Shown piece after piece: positions 58,700-64,000 of a stretch of DNA of 64,000 nucleotides (the first letter of the stretch is position 1; the number at the start of each line of letters is the position of its first letter). The stretch is from assembly GCA_029959085.1 (NCBI GenBank), contig JARWIR010000005.1, positions 37,875,350 to 37,939,349 on the forward strand, read 5' to 3'. Below the pieces are notes generated by a model that made no database searches, had not been told where the DNA came from, and saw nothing but the letters and a program-made list of their open reading frames with translations. This DNA comes from Nemophila menziesii. Lineage: Eukaryota; Streptophyta; Magnoliopsida; Boraginales; Hydrophyllaceae. The translations under genes and the position numbers were made by a program.

Positions 58700-61297
58700 T
58701 TTTTATTTCTTTCTTTCTTAGTTTCCTTTGGAACCTTCGTGACACGTGCTTTAGCTTTCTTCTTTGCATGATCGAGGTGTGGACTTCCCTTATGATTTGG
58801 AGGAACTTTAATTGGTGGTTTCTTTCTTAGCTCTTCTTCCTCCACTCCTAAGGTCTCTACAACCTTAGTTGGCTATTTTGGTACCTGTTCAACTACATCT
58901 AAACGAAAACAATCTTCTTTGGAATCTGGAAATTTCATTGGTCTGAACACGTTGAACTTCACCTCCTCGTCTTGGATTCTTATAATCATTTCTCTGTTTT
59001 CTACATCAATTAAAGTACACCCCGTGGCTAGGAATGGTCTTCCCAAGATAATGGGGACATTCCTATCCGCGTCCTAATCAAGTATAACAAAATCAACGGG
59101 AAAAATTAACGTACATGCCTTGACGAGGACATCTTCTATTCGTCCCTCTGGATGTACGAGGGATCTGTCAGCCATCTGTAAGACCATATTTGTTGGTTTC
59201 ACATCACTTATCTTTAATTTCTCAAAGATTGATTTGGGCATAAGATTAATACTTGCACCCAAATCGCATAGCGCTTTTCCTTTCCATTCTTCTCCAATCG
59301 ATATAGGAATTGTGAAACTCCCAGGATCAAGTAACTTAGGAGGTAACTTACTTTGACAAATAGCACTACATTCTTCAGGTAAACCAATCATCTCATTATC
59401 GCAATACTGGTGAGGTCTCTCTTTAAAAACTTCACATACTTTGGTATATCTCTAATAGCTTCTAACAACTGTATATTAATGCTAAGACCTCTCAACCTTG
59501 TTAAAGAATTTTTGATAATCAGCCATATCACCCTTCTTTTGAACTCTAGATGGAAAAGGCGGAGGAGGACGGTTTATTATAATATCATCTTTCTTTTTCG
59601 GAACTCCAATAGGCCTCTCTACTACTTCTACTTCAACTTCTTTATCTTTATCCACCACATCCTTTTCGTTTCTAATAACTTCCTTCTCTTTCATAACAGG
59701 AAAAGGAGGTGGAGGAAGATTCTTACCTTTTTTGAGAGAGATGATTTTACATTCTTTGATTTGGATTGGATTTTCAGTGTCATTAGGGAGTTGACCTTGT
59801 GGACGCTGATTCAATTGTTTTAACATTTGCACAACTTGATTATCTAACATCTTAATGTGTGCTTCAGAAGCTTGTTGCCTTTGGATTGACTGTGCATGGA
59901 GGGCAATCAAATCTTCTACGGTTTTCTGAAGGTTATTTGTACCTTCTTGTGGTTGGGCAGGTAAGGCTTTTTGGTTCATGGTGTCATTATAATTATCTTA
60001 AGGAGGTTGTCTTTGAACATAATTTCCATGGTGTTGTCCCCCTTGATAGTTATTTTGCGGTCTTGGATTATAGTTATTACCTTGGGGACGTGGCTGATAT
60101 GTGTGAGTAGGATTAGCGGCCCCATTAGGATTTGAATACTGAAACCCAGGATGGTTTCTGTTAGGTTGATACCCTTGACCACTCGAATTGTAATTCCCTC
60201 TGTTGGAAACAAACATCACGGATTCTTGATTATTCTGACAATTCTCCCATTCATGATCATTCACACCACAATACGAACATCCATAAAATTCTTGCGTAGC
60301 ATTCATTTCAACCCTTTTACTCGAAAAACCTTCTTTCACGGCTAACGTGAGTTGTTTCAATTGTTGTTCCAAGGTGGTTTGTATTTTGCTCTCTAAGGAG
60401 GTGAACTTTTCTTTGATATTGACGTTATTAACTCCCCATTTAACAGGTCTTCTCACAGTATTCCAACCCACTTCATTAGTTACCGTTCTATCCAAAATAA
60501 TTTTCGCGTGAACGGGTAGAACCTGCAAAAATCCACCACCACATAATAAATCTAAATCCTTTCTTGATTTCCCCTCAAGGCCTTTATCTTCATTTGTTGT
60601 TGTTTTGAAAGACCATGATCAGGGACTCTTCGCAAACAATTCTAAAATCTCGACAAACTTCTACCCAAAGCTTCATCATATTCTTGTCGTAAATGTGTTA
60701 TTCGAGTTGAGCATCTAATCTCATGTTGGACGGATAGTATTTGTCGAAAAATGCAGCCTGTAACTGTTCCCAATTCGAGTTGAGCATCTAATCATGCCAA
60801 TCACTCGCTCCATCTATCACGAAAAATCTGAATGTAGCAAAATACATTTGCTCTTTTGTTACTCCTTGAGTGATGTAAGAATCAAAGATTTGCATAAACT
60901 TTTGTACTGCGCGAATAGGATCTTCTCTAGGCTTACCACGAAAATTTCCGAAATTCTGAAATTGAGCTAACATACCCGAATCTGGACGGAATCTCAGAAC
61001 ATCAATATCGGTTGGGCCAATCCTGAGAGGAGGAGCAAGGAATAGTTCTTGTGCTGGACCATTAATGAACAATGGATCAGCTACTTGGGCTTGAACTAGA
61101 GGATTAAGAGGTGGGACTAGGCCATTCTGAGCGTTGTTATCAATTGGAGGGTCAGCCATCTCTCTAGCTAATCTCTCTTCTAACTCTAGTGCTTCTTTTT
61201 CTTCTCTCTTTTTCTTGTTAGCAAGTCTGACTAATGATTCAGGATTATCAAGGATCAGAGGTAATGTCTCAAGATCCTTAAATAGCTTCCTTCGCAT
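58700..61297 (-). pseudogene. element A gag-protease, broken
   Basis: Starts MRRKLFKDLE at 61297. Gag blocks: FRPDSGMLAQFQNFGNFRG, QKFMQIFDSYITQGVTKEQ (capsid-like). A zinc knuckle CSYCGVNDHEWENC (CX2CX4HX4C) near 60270 is followed by a proline/glutamine-rich stretch and KGKNLPPPPFP. The protease has the gypsy-type active site LCDLGASINLMP (Asp near 59264). Breaks: a stop and frameshift near 60788, where attcgagttgagcatctaat is present twice (about 60703 and 60774), TAA at 59998-60000, two shifts around 59390-59484, and a stop near 59074. Protease-type sequence (LGRPFLATG-like) continues to about 58950. Gag forms the particle and protease cleaves it; neither can be made intact from this copy. 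Confidence 0.85.
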
Positions 61298-61412
61298 ACA
61301 CCAAACCTAAAAACCTGAAAATGATGAACAAACAAAGCGTAAAACTGAAAAATAAAAATGCAACTAACACTAAAGGATAAACACCGGGGTCACACATTAC
61401 CGTCCCCGGCAG

Positions 61413-61430
61413 CGGCGCCAAAAACTTGGT
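61413..61430 (-). other. primer binding site of element A (tRNA-Asp type)
   Basis: Same 18 bases as in element B, six bases inside the 5' LTR. Confidence 0.78.
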
Positions 61431-61436
61431 GGTCCT

Positions 61437-63004
61437 TGTGTGTTCTAAAATAAAGTGCAAATAAGGATAAGAGAACCACAACTGCAAGTGTACAGTTGTC
61501 CCAAGTAATATATGTGATAAACAGATTCGTTCTCAGGGACGGATTGGTTGACTCTAATGCTTATCGAATAGTGATTAATTGCACGTAAAAGCAAGTAAAT
61601 GATTTTTAGAATGTTTGTTTTGGTTTTATATAACTAAAACAATAAATTAAAATACTAAATTAATGCAAATATTAAACTAGACGCGAGAAAATAAAGTAGT
61701 TTACGCAAGGTATGAAAGGCAGTACTTGAGAGACGCAAGGATTTCACTTAATTATCATTCATTTCATGTAATGTTTAAGGGACAAATCGGTAAATATGTA
61801 ATGGCCGGGATTTAGAATTCTCCTTACCCCCGTCAGGGTGGACTAAGAAGCTACTCTTAGGTGCTACAAACCCCGTCAGGGTGATTATAGTCCACCTTCA
61901 AGCGATTAAGTCTATTTATACCCAATTGGCCATATGATTAATTAAGCTCGTCAAAGTCTATAATTTCTATCCTACATTCATTAATTAGGTCCGTATCAAA
62001 ACCCCCCGTCAAGGTGATCCATACGCAACTATATGGAATAGCCTAGATACTAAGTCTTATGATTGGTTAATTACGTCAATAATAGTAAATAAAAGCAAAT
62101 TAATAAAAAATACAATTTACCCAATTTGATTTCAATTATAATAATCCCAACACATGAACGGAAATCAAATTGGGATTAACCCATTATGCGTTCTCAAACA
62201 CTTATTAAATTTAGCTCATACTAATTAGAACTACGAAAACTAAAGAAATAAATAAGTTCATCATGTTTTACAGAATAAAATAAAAGAACTTAATTACGGA
62301 GTTGAATTGGCTGAGAATTGGAGATATAGATAGTCTCCAGCTCTTGCTTCTTCTCTTCCTTGCTCTAACTTCTTCTCTGATGTTCTGACTCTTAAGCGTA
62401 TGAATTATGTATGAATGGTGTGTAAAAATAAGAGTCTAAAGCCTATTTATAATTTAAATTTCTGACTAGGGCTTTTCTTAAAGATTAAATGAAAATTAGA
62501 AAAGCCCAAGTCCATTAATTAAGCCCAAATCCCGTAACTGCTGCACCACCTTCACTAAAACATCTCTAACCGGTTTGTTTCAACTCGGATTGACCCCATT
62601 CTAGTTGGTAAATTTCCGTAACTCAATGGGGAACAAATTCTCTTCACAAGTCAGAGGCTAAATCCACTATTAGATGGCTCGAAATCAGAAATCTTTATCA
62701 ACTTTCTAGATTTGCAGCTTGCAATTATCAATTCTTTCGGGATGTTTCTTCTTGCTTTGACTTTTTTACACGATCTTTGACTTTATTCTTGGATTTCTCT
62801 CCTAGCTAGTATTCAAAACCTACAACTTTTTACTCAAAACAAACCATATTACGCACAAAAGTTTAATAAATGAAAAATACTAGAATTAAAAGAGAAAAAT
62901 AAATTTATTGCATATTAACACCAAAAGTCTATTTAATTAGTCGAATAAACACAAAAAATGATGTCTACCAAGGGCATAAAATTATAACATTTAGGGAGAC
63001 ATCA
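61437..63004 (-). repeat. element A 5' LTR
   Basis: 1568 bp, tggtggtcc to gggagacatca on the plus strand. Clearly related to but distinct from the B LTRs. Its partner is the truncated LTR at 46326-47555. Confidence 0.9.
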
Positions 63005-64000
63005 ATATTTACTCATTTAAACATTGTAAAGAAAATCCACGGCGACAAAATTTGATTAAGTAAAAAGAGTACATAATTTTTCGGAAGGTGTAACACATAT
63101 TCAGTTTGTCTCGTTAAAATCTTACTATGAAAATCCATTGGGAAAAAAATATGGTGAAGGAAAATGAGTACAAAATGTTGATATATTCTTCTCCTCATTG
63201 CAAAGTCAAATATTTCTGATAATGCCTTATTTACTGGTAGGTTTGTAGCTCGAATATAGTTGTTGGTGAAGATGTAGCAAGTAAATCTGCTAGATTTCAC
63301 TTAATCATATTCGTTTAATGTCAATAAAAAACAGATTGACATAGTAAGGAGTATATTGTTCTCTTTATGATATTAGATATTTGACATGAATCGTTATAAT
63401 CTTACTAGGAAAAACTCCGTGGGAAAAAACCTTAGTGAAGGAAAAAGAGTACAACACACAAATACCGTCCCCCCCTCATTATAACACGCATTATTACAAT
63501 AATTATATTGAATTACATAACACATTTTTTAGCCCATACTTTGACATAAGTATACAATATAGTTTTAGTTGATGAATCTGGTGGATTCTCGCCTGGACGA
63601 ATTTATTGAATACAACAGAAATCCTTTGGTGAAATATACTTCGACATCTCACAAACTGATTTTCTATTTCTTGAATCTCCTTCTAGAATTTCTAGGATGA
63701 GACAATATCAAGTAATACATTGTAACTACTTCATGTTATATAACTAAAATACTTTCTTGTGCTTCGTGCACTTTATATTCTTTGAGAATCTTTTATACTC
63801 TAGGAACTTCTCGTTCTTCTAGAATATAATATTATTATACGCTCTAAGTGATCCAGACACCTATCGTACTTCAGTCACTTGTGTTTCATGCACCTATGTT
63901 GATCAAGAACATTAATGTCAATCCAAGAATTATGACATTTATCTTAGTGATTCCCTTATCATAGTAAACTCTTCAATATTTTATAAAAAGTAAAACTCTA
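63005..64000. other. flank of element A; degenerate repeat
   Basis: Two diverged copies of one block lie at about 63105-63180 and 63390-63460 (cgttaaaatcttacta..gaaggaaaatgagtaca and cgttataatcttactagg..gaaggaaaaagagtaca). Similar phrases are common in plant copia elements, so this may be retroelement debris. No gene is seen and the window ends without a landmark. Confidence 0.4.

Larger units (their letters stand above)
46326..63004 (-). mobile_element. gypsy-type element A, non-autonomous, split by element B
   Basis: Read on the minus strand: 5' LTR 63004-61437, PBS 61430-61413, gag-protease 61297 to about 58700, then element B (58680-51382) inserted with TSD ttcgc, then the 3' half 51381-47556 with an extra ORF, a polypurine tract and the truncated 3' LTR 47555-46326. 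Without B the internal part is about 6.6 kb. After the protease the sequence runs across the B insertion point into a short KVGEEVA / LRPFMV-like tail, reminiscent of the end of a gypsy pol. RT, RNase H and integrase are missing, and B does not hide them. The right flank is atatt; the left flank is lost. Confidence 0.82.

Overview
This window is AT-rich nuclear DNA of a flowering plant, most likely a eudicot. The evidence is GT-AG spliced genes of plant-only families (F-box/FBD/LRR, a RUNKEL-type kinase-like protein, a small SEC14 protein) set among Ty1-copia, Ty3-gypsy, LINE, SINE, MULE, hAT, Stowaway-like and Tourist-like repeats. I cannot name the genus from sequence alone. No rRNA, CRISPR, organelle or bacterial segment was seen.

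Three genes look intact. They are an F-box/FBD/LRR gene (3495-4982, minus, 3 exons, about 449 aa), a RUNKEL (RUK) orthologue (9825-14608, minus, 10 exons, about 1299 aa) and a small SEC14/CRAL-TRIO gene (25230-27396, plus, 5 exons, 246 aa). Every intron I placed has GT-AG ends and keeps frame. Two tandem, broken copies of a plant methionine gamma-lyase-like (aluminium-resistance family) gene lie at 35173-38522 and 40186-41523; the second is cut by a copia element.

Layout: 1-3 kb, LINE remnant and a hAT-type MITE inside an older repeat; 3.5-5 kb, F-box gene; 5.3 kb, SINE; 6.3-9 kb, decayed LINE ORF1 with no ORF2; 9.8-14.6 kb, RUK; 15-23 kb, relics (RNase H fragments, old gypsy LTRs, a copia pol relic with a 1012-bp tandem duplication, a Tourist-like MITE inside a minisatellite); 23.4-25.1 kb, a MULE-type element with 9-bp TSD and a nested Stowaway-like MITE, directly upstream of the SEC14 promoter; 28.3-30.5 kb, a broken MULE transposase; 30.7-34.4 kb, a hAT-like element and a degenerate tandem array split by a 1361-bp solo LTR; 35-41.5 kb, lyase pseudogenes with SINEs between; 41.5-46.3 kb, a dead copia element with a roughly 180-bp TTC microsatellite in its 5' LTR; 46.3-63.0 kb, two nested minus-strand gypsy-type elements.

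The most notable structure is the nest. Element A (LTRs 46326-47555 and 61437-63004) carries a broken gag-protease and an extra plant-transposon ORF but no reverse transcriptase or integrase. It is split by element B (51382-58680, TSD ttcgc), whose two 1614-bp LTRs differ at only two positions. B encodes no recognisable gag or pol, only one intact Q/Y-rich 414-aa ORF, so it moved recently and must have used proteins supplied from elsewhere.
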